64,000 bases of DNA from Brachionus rotundiformis (Eukaryota > Rotifera > Eurotatoria > Ploima > Brachionidae). Location of the stretch: positions 1,541,995 to 1,605,994 of the forward strand of contig JAESIW010000115.1 in the NCBI GenBank assembly GCA_016802295.1. The letters are read 5' to 3'. The notes under the pieces were generated by a model. That model made no database searches. It was not told where the DNA came from and saw only the letters and a program-made list of their open reading frames with translations. Of the stretch, positions 32,612 to 43,135 are shown piece after piece. The position numbers and the translations under genes were made by a program. Every line of letters starts with the position of its first letter. The stretch's first letter is position 1.

Positions 32612-34062
32612 TTAATTAAATTACTCAATTAGTCTTATGAATAAACAAACTAGAAACTATCTTCGAAGCTTGAATAAATAAAATTTAAACATAATTTTAA
32701 GAGCTCTTTTTTTTTTGAATTTGCAATAGACTAATTTTATGATATTTTTATTTGATTAAATGAGAAAGAAAATATTAAAATAGAAATGAGTTGTTTTAAA
32801 TTATTATTTTTTACTAATAATATCACTTTTAGTTATGAACTAGAACAAAAATTTATTTTCTAAGATTATCTATTTTTGTACATTTTTATGATATTCATTA
32901 GACTAATAAAAATTGCTTGATCATTTATTTAGCATTTAGTTTTAAATTATTTACCTGGATTAAAATAGATTTTTTGACTCAAGAATGAAAATTTCACATT
33001 TAAGAAATCAATTAATATTTTGAATAAGATCTAGTTAATCATTTAAATTTATAATTTCATTGTTTTAAAATAGTCGTTCGTGATCTTAGACAATTGGTAT
33101 TAGCTCTGTTTTAAATTTAAATTTTAATAAAAAATTTAAAACATATACTTTGATCATCATTTTTTCATCTTTAATTGTTTTCACTTAGTGAGCTTTCTGA
33201 TTAATTTTATTTCGATTGTGTAAAAATGTACGTATAGTAGGAAAAATTATTATATTGATTTTAGCATCAAATTAGGCATTAAATGACTAATAATCTTTTA
33301 AAATCATTAAACTAAATTAAATAATTATGCACAATAGATGGTATTTTACACGCTATTTCCTTTTGGAATAGAACAAAATGCTCTAAGATATAAAATATTG
33401 ATTTAGGAAACAATTTTTTTAAAAACATTATTTTATTGAACTAAGAAAAATTGATAAATAAAATTTAGAAAAACTTAATATTCGGGAAAATGACAAATTA
33501 ATGAAAGATGTAAAACAAATATTTATTAAATATATTAAGTTTTATAAAAAATATGATTAAGATTCATTTAAAAATTTTGAAAATTTTTGAATTAATGAGA
33601 TTAGTTCTAAAATGTGGAAATGGAAATGCGTAGAGCGGAATTCCGTTAGCAGGAAAAAAAGCAGAATTTTTCATATCTACCGTAAAAAAAAAACTAAAAT
33701 ATAGAAATTCTGCATTTTAGTATCTTTGAAAATAAATTGGAAACTAAAAAACAGATTTTACGGGTTAGACATTTGATTTTGTGAAAATAGATAAATTTCT
33801 ATGATAAATAATTTAATAAAATAAGATAATATTAAGAATTTATATTTTTTTCCAGCTTTTTCAAAATTCCTTTTTAGTTAATTTAGTTAATTCAGCTATC
33901 TTCTTAAGCTGGATTTGTAACTTAAAGTTTTTTCTCACCATTGCATATCTTTAGTTCTTGAATTATTTTGCTTGTTAGATCATTATTAGAAACTCTTTTT
34001 AAAAAACCTAATTTTTCTTTCATCAGCTTCTTCTTCTGTTCCATCTTTTCAAGTTATTCTAT
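32612..34062. other. 1.45-kb non-coding region
   Basis: AT-rich DNA upstream of the FAR gene on the minus strand. No ORF or repeat structure stands out. Confidence 0.5.
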
Positions 34063-34537
34063 GTCACCCTCCTCTTTTTTTCAACCGGGCTTGGGACCGG
34101 CTTTGGCAGAGTTATGACGGCGTCTTTCCCTAAGAAGCCAGTGGGACGTTCATCATAAACAGCGCCACTCATCCGAGCACTCAATGGCTGCGAACTCGGC
34201 AACTATTTAGACTAGCTTGGAACCACAAACCAAGCGACTTTTACCAAAAAGTCTTAACTTAAGGCTTCCAAAGTTACGTCTACCTGCAGAGGGTCAGCTG
34301 TACAGCAGATTCTCGCTCCTTTCGGATTCTATACTGGGAGATGGTCGAAGCCAGCGGCGCCCTCATACGACAAGACTAGGACAAAGACCCGTAGGCCTAT
34401 GTACCCGCCATACAGCTCTTCTGCAGACTACGTGAAAGACCACATGCACATACGATGCATCTGGCTGCCACCACCCTCCTCTTTTTTCATCAGGGCTTGG
34501 GACCTGCGGATCGGCAGAGTTATGGTGACTGCTTTTT
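34063..34537. repeat. GC-richer repeat element bounded by direct repeats
   Basis: A segment of about 475 bp is near 50% GC inside DNA of about a quarter GC. Its two ends repeat each other in the same orientation (about 34063-34130 and 34467-34537). Both contain CACCCTCCTCTTTTTT, then GGGCTTGGGACC, then GGCAGAGTTATG. The interior is unlike any neighbour. It could be a small LTR-like or Penelope-like remnant, one and a bit units of a tandem repeat of about 405 bp, or the leader of the LINE relic that starts 250 bp downstream. The 72-codon open frame inside it is not convincing as a gene. Confidence 0.65.
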
Positions 34538-34739
34538 TATTTTAATTTTAAAAAATGAACTGAACATTTTTCTAATTGACATCTTATTTTTATCAATTCG
34601 GTCTAGATGAGTAATAACTAATTTTTGAATCCTCTTTTTAATTTACTTTAAAATGTTAAAACTTATAATAAAGTAAATTTGATATTAAAAAAATTAAACA
34701 TTAAGCTGAGTGAAAGTTTAAAAATTTATTCAACTAGCT

Positions 34740-36060
34740 TGTTTAAATACAGTACAGCAACGTCATGATGATTTCAGAATCACTTCTTGAGATCTGAGGA
34801 GGTCACTTATGAACCTCTATTTTGTGAAGAAGATGTTAAGAAAACCTTAAATGCCTTAAAGCGGAACAAATCGACTGGAAACGACCAACTTTGTAATCAA
34901 TTCTACTTATATGGCTCGTGCAAAACTCTAATTTCCATCATAACGTGGTTCTTTAATCCTTCACTTAGCTTTGGTTACCTACCAGAATTATTTAATATTT
35001 CAAAAGTTACACCAATTCCAAAAAAAGGAGTTACAAATATCCCAAGTGATTTTCGTCAAGTTTTAGTTTCCAACTCATTAGCTACTATTTTTCAATCACT
35101 GTTACCAAGTAAGATGGATTGTTTTAGTATAATAAAAATTAATCAATTTGGCTACAGAAAAAACATTTCATGCAAGCATGCGTATTTCTTAATAAATAAA
35201 ACCATCAACTTTTATAGGCAAAATAATTCAAAACTTCATGTTGTCTTCTTAGATGCAAGCTTTTGACAAACTATGGAGAGATGGGCTTTTCTATAAGCTT
35301 ATTAACAACGTACCAAATGGAATATGGCATCTTTTATACTAACACTACAGTCTCTCGAAAATTAGAGTGAAATTTCAGAACCAAATAGGAGATATAATGG
35401 CAATAACTGAGGGTGTCAAACAAGGGTGTGTTTTATCGCCATACTTGTCTAACTTTTTTATAATGACCTACTAAACGAATGTACTGATCTAAAATTGGTG
35501 TATCCATAAATGGGGTGAATGTTTCTATTATAGGTTGTTGTGATGACATTGTAATACAAAACCTCGACATTGTCAATAACTCCTGGACATAAGTTCAAAA
35601 TTTGCATAAATAAATTTATCCTCAATTTATTCGAGATACCACATAGGTCTCTCAATGGGTGATAGTAATTTAATCTGTAATTTTATTGAAGAAAAGTGGA
35701 AAAAAGTTGAGAGGAGTTTTTACTCCTTAAACGGATTTGATTGTAAATCAAAATCGGCATGTCCCAATTTAGTCAGTTTTCTTTATAAGTAGTTTTCCCA
35801 ATTTGGTTTTTATTAGTGAAAATAAACTAAATGAACTAGACATAACACAAAATCTATTTATTAAACGAGCACTAGGATTTAAGAAATTTTCAAGAATTAG
35901 ACCTCTGTTAGAAACCTTACACTTAGAGATTGTTGAACAACTTTACATGAGACATAAGATATTCTTCTTTGATAAGTATTGTACTTTTTTGAAAAATGCT
36001 AATTTTTAGAAAAATTTCTTTAAAAATAATAAAAGCAGCAGCTTTTTTGATTCTTTTAAA
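34740..36060 (+). mobile_element. decayed LINE with reverse-transcriptase domain
   Basis: An open piece at 34787-35266 (159 codons) reads as the start of a LINE reverse transcriptase: FCEEDVKKTLNALKRNKSTG, then ISKVTPIPKKG and HVVFLDA. The frame then shifts to AFDKLW, EGVKQGCVLSPYLSNFF at about 35405-35460 and CCDDIVI at about 35540, the catalytic Y/FADD box in altered form. A further piece at about 35803-36009 matches the typical domain after the reverse transcriptase (LDITQNLFIKRALGF, LRHKIFF-like RHKIFFFDKY). Stops and frameshifts make it non-functional. No endonuclease domain is visible upstream, so it is 5'-truncated. Confidence 0.85.
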
Positions 36061-36646
36061 ATGGGTAAATTTACGTAATCTTACCATAAATTTAAAAAAC
36101 TATCTTTAAGTAAAAATGCGTACTTTTACCTTTTTTTACGTAAATATACGGTAATTATCGTTAATTTACTTAATTTACGTAAAATCATCATGACGTAGCA
36201 CTACTGTAATATTGATATTGTTTATCATTTCAAGTGTAACTTTATAAAATTTAATTATTGATCTAAATTTTAGCAAAAATGTCCGAATCTTCAGTACCAA
36301 TTAATTACTTTTTACAATTGGACGTTCAATCGTTAATTCTTTCTAATTTAAATTTAAACGTAACTCATTGGTGATATTTTGATATTCTAAATTTGAGTTT
36401 CATAGATAAACTAATTATTACTATAAATTTTTTGAGTCTATTATTAAAATAAATGAAAGTTCTCAGACCATCTAATCCAAAATAAATTTTATCATATAAA
36501 TAGATAAAACAAATACAAGATATTTGTATTAGTGCCTATTGCGCAAGTTTAATGAATAAATAATACATAGTTTAATCTTAATGTTATTTAAATCTTTGAA
36601 ATAAATGTTATTTTAATCGTTGTAATAAATTATAATTTATAAAAAA
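36061..36646. other. non-coding region upstream of the SDR gene
   Basis: The first 130 bp hold several TTTACGTAA-type palindromic words (near 36069, 36144 and 36175). The rest is AT-rich and should contain the promoter of the SDR gene. Confidence 0.45.
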
Positions 36647-37654
36647 ATGGAAAATTTAGTCAACTTTATTAAAAACTATCTCAGAGAGTTTTTTCTCGGA
36701 TCAATATTTTTCTGTGGTTATTTTTTGATAAAAAGAAAACTTCGTTCTAATTATGAATTTGAGCTGATAAAAAATATCAAATTAAATGGTCGAGTAGCAA
36801 TAGTTACGGGTGCAAATACTGGAATTGGCTATGAGACTGCTTTGGATTTGGCAAAGCGTGGAGCAACTGTAATACTAGCTTGTCGTGATGCACAAAAATC
36901 AGAAAGAGCTGCTGAAAGAATAAAACATCTTAGCGGAAATTCGAGCATTTTTTTTGAAAAGCTTGATTTGACAAGTTTTGAGTCAATTAAAAACTTTTGT
37001 TCCAAAATTATTGCCAGCTATCAACAGATAGACATTTTGGTAAACAATGCCGGAGTAGCTTTTATTCCAAGACAGATCACAATCGATGGTTTTGACCTGC
37101 AATTACAGACAAACTATCTTGGACATTTTCTCCTTACCAGACTACTTTTGGACTTGCTGAAAAAGTCAAACGATGCCAGAATAGTTAATTTAACATCAAA
37201 GCTTTATGAGACCGGAACAATTAATTGGAATGACATTAATATGGCTGAAAATTACAGTCCGCAAGGAATGTACATACAATCTAAGCTCTGCTTGATTTTG
37301 TTCACCAATTATCTTAAAGATTCCTTTGCTGAATCAGGCTTAGGAAACATTAAGGCCTATTCGGTGAGTCCAGGATTTGTTCTGACCGAATTGAGTCGTT
37401 ATAGAGAGAAGATTTTAGTTTTTAAATTGCTTAAGTTTATTTTTTATCCTTTAATTTGGTATTTGCTGAGAACACCAAGACAAGGTGCCGAGTGTTCAAT
37501 TTATTGTTGTGTAAAACCAAATTTGATTGAAAAAAATGGATTTTATTTTAGGAATTGTGGAATGAGCAAGCTTCTTCCGCATGCTTTTAGCAAAAATGAT
37601 CAAGTAAATTTATGGAAATTGAGCGAAAATTTAATTAAAGGGTATCATTTTTAA
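36647..37654 (+). CDS. short-chain dehydrogenase, retinol dehydrogenase 11-14 type
   Basis: Single exon, 335 aa. An N-terminal hydrophobic anchor (about 14-28) is followed by an SDR fold. The cofactor motif is TGANTGIG (54-61), NNAG is at 133-136 and the catalytic Tyr-x3-Lys is Tyr209/Lys213 (MYIQSK), with Ser184 in VNLTSK as the likely third residue. The ACRD after the second strand (78-81) and the basic residues near it indicate NADP(H) preference. Family members reduce retinal or other lipid aldehydes at ER or mitochondrial membranes. VSPGFVLTEL and RTPRQGAECSIY follow the RDH11-14 pattern. The substrate cannot be fixed from sequence. Confidence 0.9.
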   Translation: MENLVNFIKNYLREFFLGSIFFCGYFLIKRKLRSNYEFELIKNIKLNGRVAIVTGANTGIGYETALDLAKRGATVILACRDAQKSERAAERIKHLSGNSSIFFEKLDLTSFESIKNFCSKIIASYQQIDILVNNAGVAFIPRQITIDGFDLQLQTNYLGHFLLTRLLLDLLKKSNDARIVNLTSKLYETGTINWNDINMAENYSPQGMYIQSKLCLILFTNYLKDSFAESGLGNIKAYSVSPGFVLTELSRYREKILVFKLLKFIFYPLIWYLLRTPRQGAECSIYCCVKPNLIEKNGFYFRNCGMSKLLPHAFSKNDQVNLWKLSENLIKGYHF

Positions 37655-40633
37655 ATTAATAGCATAAAATTCACATACCAATAGTTAGGATTTTTTTTCT
37701 TTGTTTTACAATAAAAAAAAATTTGATAGGTCTTTTAGTATGTTATTTATATTCCTAAAAGATATTTCCAATGGTGCTTTTTGTTTTTAGATAAAAATTT
37801 TACTATTTTAAAAAAAAAAAATAAATTAAATTTTATTTATTCAATTTAATTTAGTTTTAAATAAATTATAAACTAAAATATAATTTTAAAAAATCTTTAT
37901 CAATCATTAATTAATTTTCATATATTTTAATAGTTTTCAATTAAATTTGAGAGGAGATGCTTTGGGAACAAAAAACTTTTAAATGAAATGATTTAAATGG
38001 CAAAAAGGCATCCTAATTATATTCTTTAGTTCATGAGTCAATCAAAACATTTAATTAATTTTACCAATAAAATTAATTTAACTATTTTAGCTATCTTTTT
38101 TAAGTTTTGTTCAAAATACATGAAATAAAAATTTTTAATTAAGATAAAACAAGATTGATTAATTCAAATTTGCTGATTATGTGAGAAAGCAAAATTTATG
38201 ATTTGAGATAATAATTTCGCTTACAAAAAGCATAAAACTTCGCTTACAAAAAGCATAAAACTGAGATTCTGGAAGGCTAGTATTCGTTTACCATTACAAA
38301 ATATTCCAGTCATAAATATTAAAAATATAGATACTCTAATAGTTGCAAATAAAGACGGTTCAATAAGAAATAAATATCTTTTATAAACTTGTTTATTTAG
38401 TTAAAACTGTTTTAGAAAAAGTCGGATTAAAATTGCAAGCAATTTAACTTAAAAAATTTAATATGGTGGGGTCTATGCCGGTGCATCCACAATATCCATA
38501 AACAAGGTTATTAAGTAATAGGAATATAGATTCTTGAAGGTTTTATTTATAGAATACAATATTTTTAAAGTAGATAAATCATATGTTTTCAAAAAGATTA
38601 AGGGATAAAAATGAACAAAATTGAATATTTTTGATATTGCTTAATTTATATATAAAAAAACCTCTCTTATTTAAAATTAATTATTCTTAATGAGATTCTG
38701 TAAAGAGTCCGTGTCTTTCTTGTGCTGATGATATGAAAATTTTAGCAGTGTTTAATATGAACGTGTAATGGACGAGATTTTTGTCCATGTGGTAAAGCGG
38801 GAATGAATGAAAATCAAAAGAAACAGGGAGAAACTTTTATTCAAACTCTTGGTTTAGTCTTGATGTTGTCGATAACAAGATGATCCAGCCTGTCAAATAA
38901 AGAATGATTTAATTTTTCTTTTGGTCCTTGTACATTTTTTAGATAACCACTAATTTTAATATTTTCCTATTACTTTAATCTTTTAAGAGATCAATTATTT
39001 AACTAATAAATTGATCTGTGATGCTTTTTTTCTGTTCTTTTACCAAAGTCCCTATTCAAGAGTGAAAGTCTAATCGAAACTTTTATACTGACTATTTATT
39101 ATTAAATTAAAATTTTTATAAATTCGTTATAACCTCTTTTTAACAAGTGCTAATCAAAGATTATTGGCATGTATCTAGCATTTGTGCAAATATTGACTGA
39201 TAATTTTATGGTCTTCGATTTCTTTCTATTTTATAACTGATTATCAAATGTCATTAGGATGTATATACTATCGATATGAAAAATATAACTAACTTTGTCT
39301 AAAATTAATTTTTAAATATTTAAAAATTTTTAATAAAATTATATCTGTCTGATTTTCTATACAAAGAAACAATACCAGTTATATTGAGTGATGTTAGCCC
39401 TGAAGAATCTTGTTGTTATAAATTCAAATGTCTAGAAATCGATCAAGCTAACTCATCTAATGCTTAATTTTAATCTACAAAACACTCTTTTGATCCAATA
39501 TAGCTATAATCTTGTACATTTTTAAATTTTTTGTTCTTTAAAAATTAACGAACTTGTTAAAGACCAATTAGGTAGACAAAAAACATTATTTTTTTTGTAA
39601 ATAAAATTCATTATTTATTATAAAAATATTTTTGATTCTTGTTTTTCCTAAATGTCAAAATCAAGATCAATTTGTTAAATGCAACCAATTGACAATCTTT
39701 GTTACAAATGGCAGCTGTCATGTCAACAATTAATTATTGATTTTTTCCACAGGTAAAAGTTCATTTATTTAAATTAATGGGTTCACATTTTCAATATTTT
39801 CAACAGATGTATAATTATTAAATTTTCAAAAATGAGAAGTGCAAAATCTGTAAAATCGACTATTCAATGAAATATGTTATTTTAGATTCAAATTTGTAAG
39901 ATAGAGGCTAAAAATACTAATCAAAATATTTAAATATAAAAATTTTATTTTTATTAATTATTAATAGAAGTTTTCAATTATGTCTACTTCGATAAGATAC
40001 CCTTCAAAAATGTTTCTTAATTTAAAAGGGCTGCTAGCTAGAATTGGTCAAAATATTTGATCAAAATTAAAATTACTCTAAAAATCAGAAAACATAGAAT
40101 TTATTTTTTTTATGTCTGTATTTAATGTAGAATTAAAAATTTAAATTCCAACTGACGACTGGATTGAATTAAGAATACATTGATCTGACTGAAAAAAATT
40201 TAAGATTAGGTCAATATATACTAAAATTAATTCAAATAACTGTTAATAATCAATTATTTAAGAATTTGACTTTTTATTTGGTAAATTGGCTTATATCTAA
40301 TTGTAAATTTATCTACATTTTATTTTTTAAATAAGTATCAATTACTAATCTTTCCAAAAGCAGAGTTATTTTATCATTTTAACTAAGATATTTTACTAAT
40401 GAGAAAATAAAACTATTTATTTGATTATTAATAGTTTAGATATTTTATAAGGATAAATCTTTTTATTTTAATGATATTATATTATTTTTTCGATTTATTA
40501 GTTTTGATGTTAAACTTTATTATCACTGGCAAGAGATAATTTAAGTAGATAATTTTTTAGTTAAAATAAGATAGAAAAAAAGTTTCAAACCAACTCGACT
40601 TCCAATCTAAATTATTTGAATAAGTGTATGATT
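37655..40633. other. 3-kb non-coding region
   Basis: AT-rich, without a convincing gene. At 38216-38261 a 23-bp word is repeated perfectly in tandem. An open frame without a start (to the stop at 38384-38386) follows directly, of unknown meaning. Weakly coding-looking fragments near 38720-38900 have stops and were not called. Confidence 0.45.
38216..38261. repeat. 23-bp perfect tandem duplication
   Basis: Two identical adjacent copies of a 23-base unit that starts TTCGCTTACAAAAAGCATAA, at 38216-38238 and 38239-38261. A simple local duplication. Confidence 0.9.
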
Positions 40634-41216
40634 AAATAGAATAGATATCAAAATATGTTAGGCTAGTATGTTCAATTATGGAAAATGGATCATACCAAAG
40701 TTAATTATTTTAAAAGAGAATGCCTTAGACTAAAAAAGATTAAAATGTTTGGATGACCAGAAATGACCACAAGTAAAACCAGGTTTATTTGTCTCTAAAA
40801 TTTTTTTATCTACTGTTTTGGTGTAGACACGTTTATGTTCAAACCCTCTGGGCGTATTGTCAATCCAAGAATCCCGTTTTACGGGGATATTCGTCGTAAA
40901 GGTGAGTCCCGTGGACAAATTACACACAATGGCGGATAGCCAACCTTCAGAGCGAGACCAGAGCTCAATGGTAGAGGTTTGATCTGATTCTGTTTTTACC
41001 AGGGGCGTAGCCAGGGGGCTTGAATAAAAAAAAGTTAGATTTTATTAAATGGGATTCAAAAAAACTATATTAATTTTTGGGTTTTAATCAATATATAAAC
41101 AAATAAAAAAAACTCTTTTTTTTTTAATTTATTTATTTAAAGAAATTATCTCAACAACTATCATTAAAATTCAATTATTATCAAATAGAATAGATCCCAA
41201 AATATGTTAGGCTAGT
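40634..41216. repeat. 34-bp direct repeat pair, one copy inside the MITE
   Basis: The sequence at 40634-40667 recurs at 41183-41216 with 32 of 34 bases identical; both end in AAAATATGTTAGGCTAGT. The second copy is inside the MITE and the first lies about 330 bp outside its left end. The outer copy may be a fragment of a related MITE. Confidence 0.75.
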
Positions 41217-41360
41217 TTATGTTATAATTTAAAATGATGAACATTTTGATAAATAGAACTCATGGAGAAGATCGGAGGGACTCGGACCTTTTTAAATTTT
41301 GAATAGAAGAGCTTGACCATCCTCAAGTCCGTCTCTGGCTACGCCGCTTGTTTCTATCAT
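40730..41360 (-). pseudogene. small unknown ORF interrupted near its start by a MITE
   Basis: From the stop at 40730-40732, an open frame runs upstream on the minus strand to about 40998, where a MITE begins. On the far side of the MITE, an ATG at 41358-41360 is in frame with it once the insertion and one target-site copy are ignored. The uninterrupted frame would be about 90 codons. Its sequence is clearly protein-like and less AT-rich than the surroundings (for example ELWSRSEGWLSAIVCNL and NTPRGFEHKRVY). I do not recognise a family; it may be part of another element. With the MITE present, normal translation from this ATG is lost unless the MITE is spliced out. Confidence 0.5.
40999..41348. 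mobile_element. hAT-like MITE with terminal inverted repeats and 8-bp duplication
   Basis: The left end reads CCAGGGGCGTAGCCAGGGGG. The right end, inverted, reads AGCGGCGTAGCCAGAGACGG, so 13 of 14 bases match over the core AG(G/C)GGCGTAGCCAG. The flanks carry TGTTTTTA (40991-40998) and TGTTTCTA (41349-41356), an 8-bp target duplication with one mismatch. The CAGGGGCGTAGCCAG end and the 8-bp duplication are typical of hAT elements. The 350-bp body codes nothing, so it was moved by a transposase from elsewhere. Confidence 0.8.
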
Positions 41361-43135
41361 GTTTGGGACAGAATTTTCAAAAAAATGGAATTTGCTTGCC
41401 TAATGTATTTCTGGTTCCAAAATTTATATTTGTGCTTCAGGTGGTTTAAGAATCAGATAAAAGTTATCATACAACTGAAAGTCAACTGAAAGTATTTATT
41501 CAATCTTACTTTCAATTTTAGAAATATTTAATTAAAATATGTAATGCTTAGTTAAACATCTTTTGGCAAATAAAAATAGGTGATAAAAAAATTAGACGAA
41601 TATTAAACTTTTTATTTTATTCAAATTTGATTCTGATTAACTTAAAAGCGAACAATATAAATTTTATTTAAAATATTTATTTTGATGAGAAATATGAGAA
41701 TAAATACCATTTTTCCCGATACTGGCAGTTGACACAAATTTATTCCAAAAAAGAGTTCAACAGCTATCCGGAAAAAAATTCCTTAAATCTAAAACAAACA
41801 GGAAGCTAATTGACTCATCAGTATTTATTCAAGTCGAGGCACAAAAATGTTTATATTTGTCAGGTATTTGTAATTTTCAATTCTCTATAAACTGAACAAA
41901 TATTTAAAACAAAGTAGAAAAAAAAAACTAAAAACAAATCGATTGACTTGACACGTAAAATAGTAGAACTCATTTATAGCTGAATTTGTCTTGTGTTCAA
42001 ACTTAATTGTTTTTAAACATATTAAAATGCTCATTTTAAATATGTATATATTATATTTATATATAAATCCAAATTTGATTCAAATCGGTCAGCTAAATTT
42101 TCTATTCGTGTCCAAATTTGACCTATTGAAATATTTAATTTATTTAAGAGAAAACAAGAGCTTAATTTCAAAGTTTTATATTGAATCAATAGTAATTTTT
42201 AAAGACCTACTTTAGAGCTAAACAAATGACCGAGATGGACATTTGCGCACACGGAAGTTGGTCTTAGAGAGAAGATGAGAAATAATCGATTTTCCCATTA
42301 TTGATTAGCTATGCATGTGACCTCAAGCGATTCAAGAGGAAACAAAATCCTTAGCTACATTCAAAACGAGGTCGTATACAGAATAAAGGTTTTTTTCAAC
42401 TTTGGCCTCATTAGACCTAGTCTACCAGCAATAAGCCTTAAAAAATCCGATTTTTTTAATTAACTCAACCGAAACTTAAAAGCTTTCGGATGGGCATAAT
42501 TGGAGCCTTTTTCAGACTCCTTTAATTTTTTCTCTTAAATTTTAAATGTTCAGGTCGTGTGAAAATTTCTAATTAAGGTCTATTTTAGCTTTTGAAAATA
42601 AGAAAAAAAGTTGTTTTATAATAAATTTATTAATTTTGAACATGGATAAGCTGGAGGCTACAATTTACTTTGATCAAAAATGAATGAGCTTGGCTTAAAT
42701 AGAGTCTTTTCTAGATAGATTGATTATTCATTTTCGTATGCATTGTCAAAAGCTTAGCTTATTTAACCTAAATTTCAAATTTTTATATATATAATTTTTT
42801 TTCAATAAAATTTCCCTATCATAATATCAACCAAGTAAAAAATTTTTAAATAAACGTGTTAATGTTTCCGAATATGCATTGAGAATAAATTAGGTTAGAT
42901 GATGAAAAATAAGCTTTCTACATTTGTCCCTAAACAAAATTATGATTTTTTTTAAATTATTATAAATTTCGGTAATTCTTATCTTATCAACTGTTCAAAT
43001 AAAAATTAAAAAAGAAAAAATAATATAAAATTTTATTTTAGATAAATTGACAAAGATGAATCAGTTCTTGTAATCGTTTTATTCACGAACAAATAATCAT
43101 TTTTTAAGGCACAGCATTTAAATTATGTATATAAA
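41361..43135. other. 1.8-kb non-coding region upstream of the bark homolog
   Basis: A moderately complex patch at about 42210-42430 stands out from the AT background and may be regulatory or 5' UTR sequence. A 74-codon frame at 41991-42215 is AT-driven and not convincing. Confidence 0.45.

Noticed and set aside
34217..34435. 72-codon plus-strand frame in the GC-rich repeat
   Set aside because: Lies wholly inside a repeat with direct terminal repeats; no family resemblance and no splice or start context.
41991..42215. 74-codon plus-strand frame
   Set aside because: Composition is that of AT-rich DNA (Ile/Leu/Tyr/Asn/Lys) without any motif, and no splice partners are evident.
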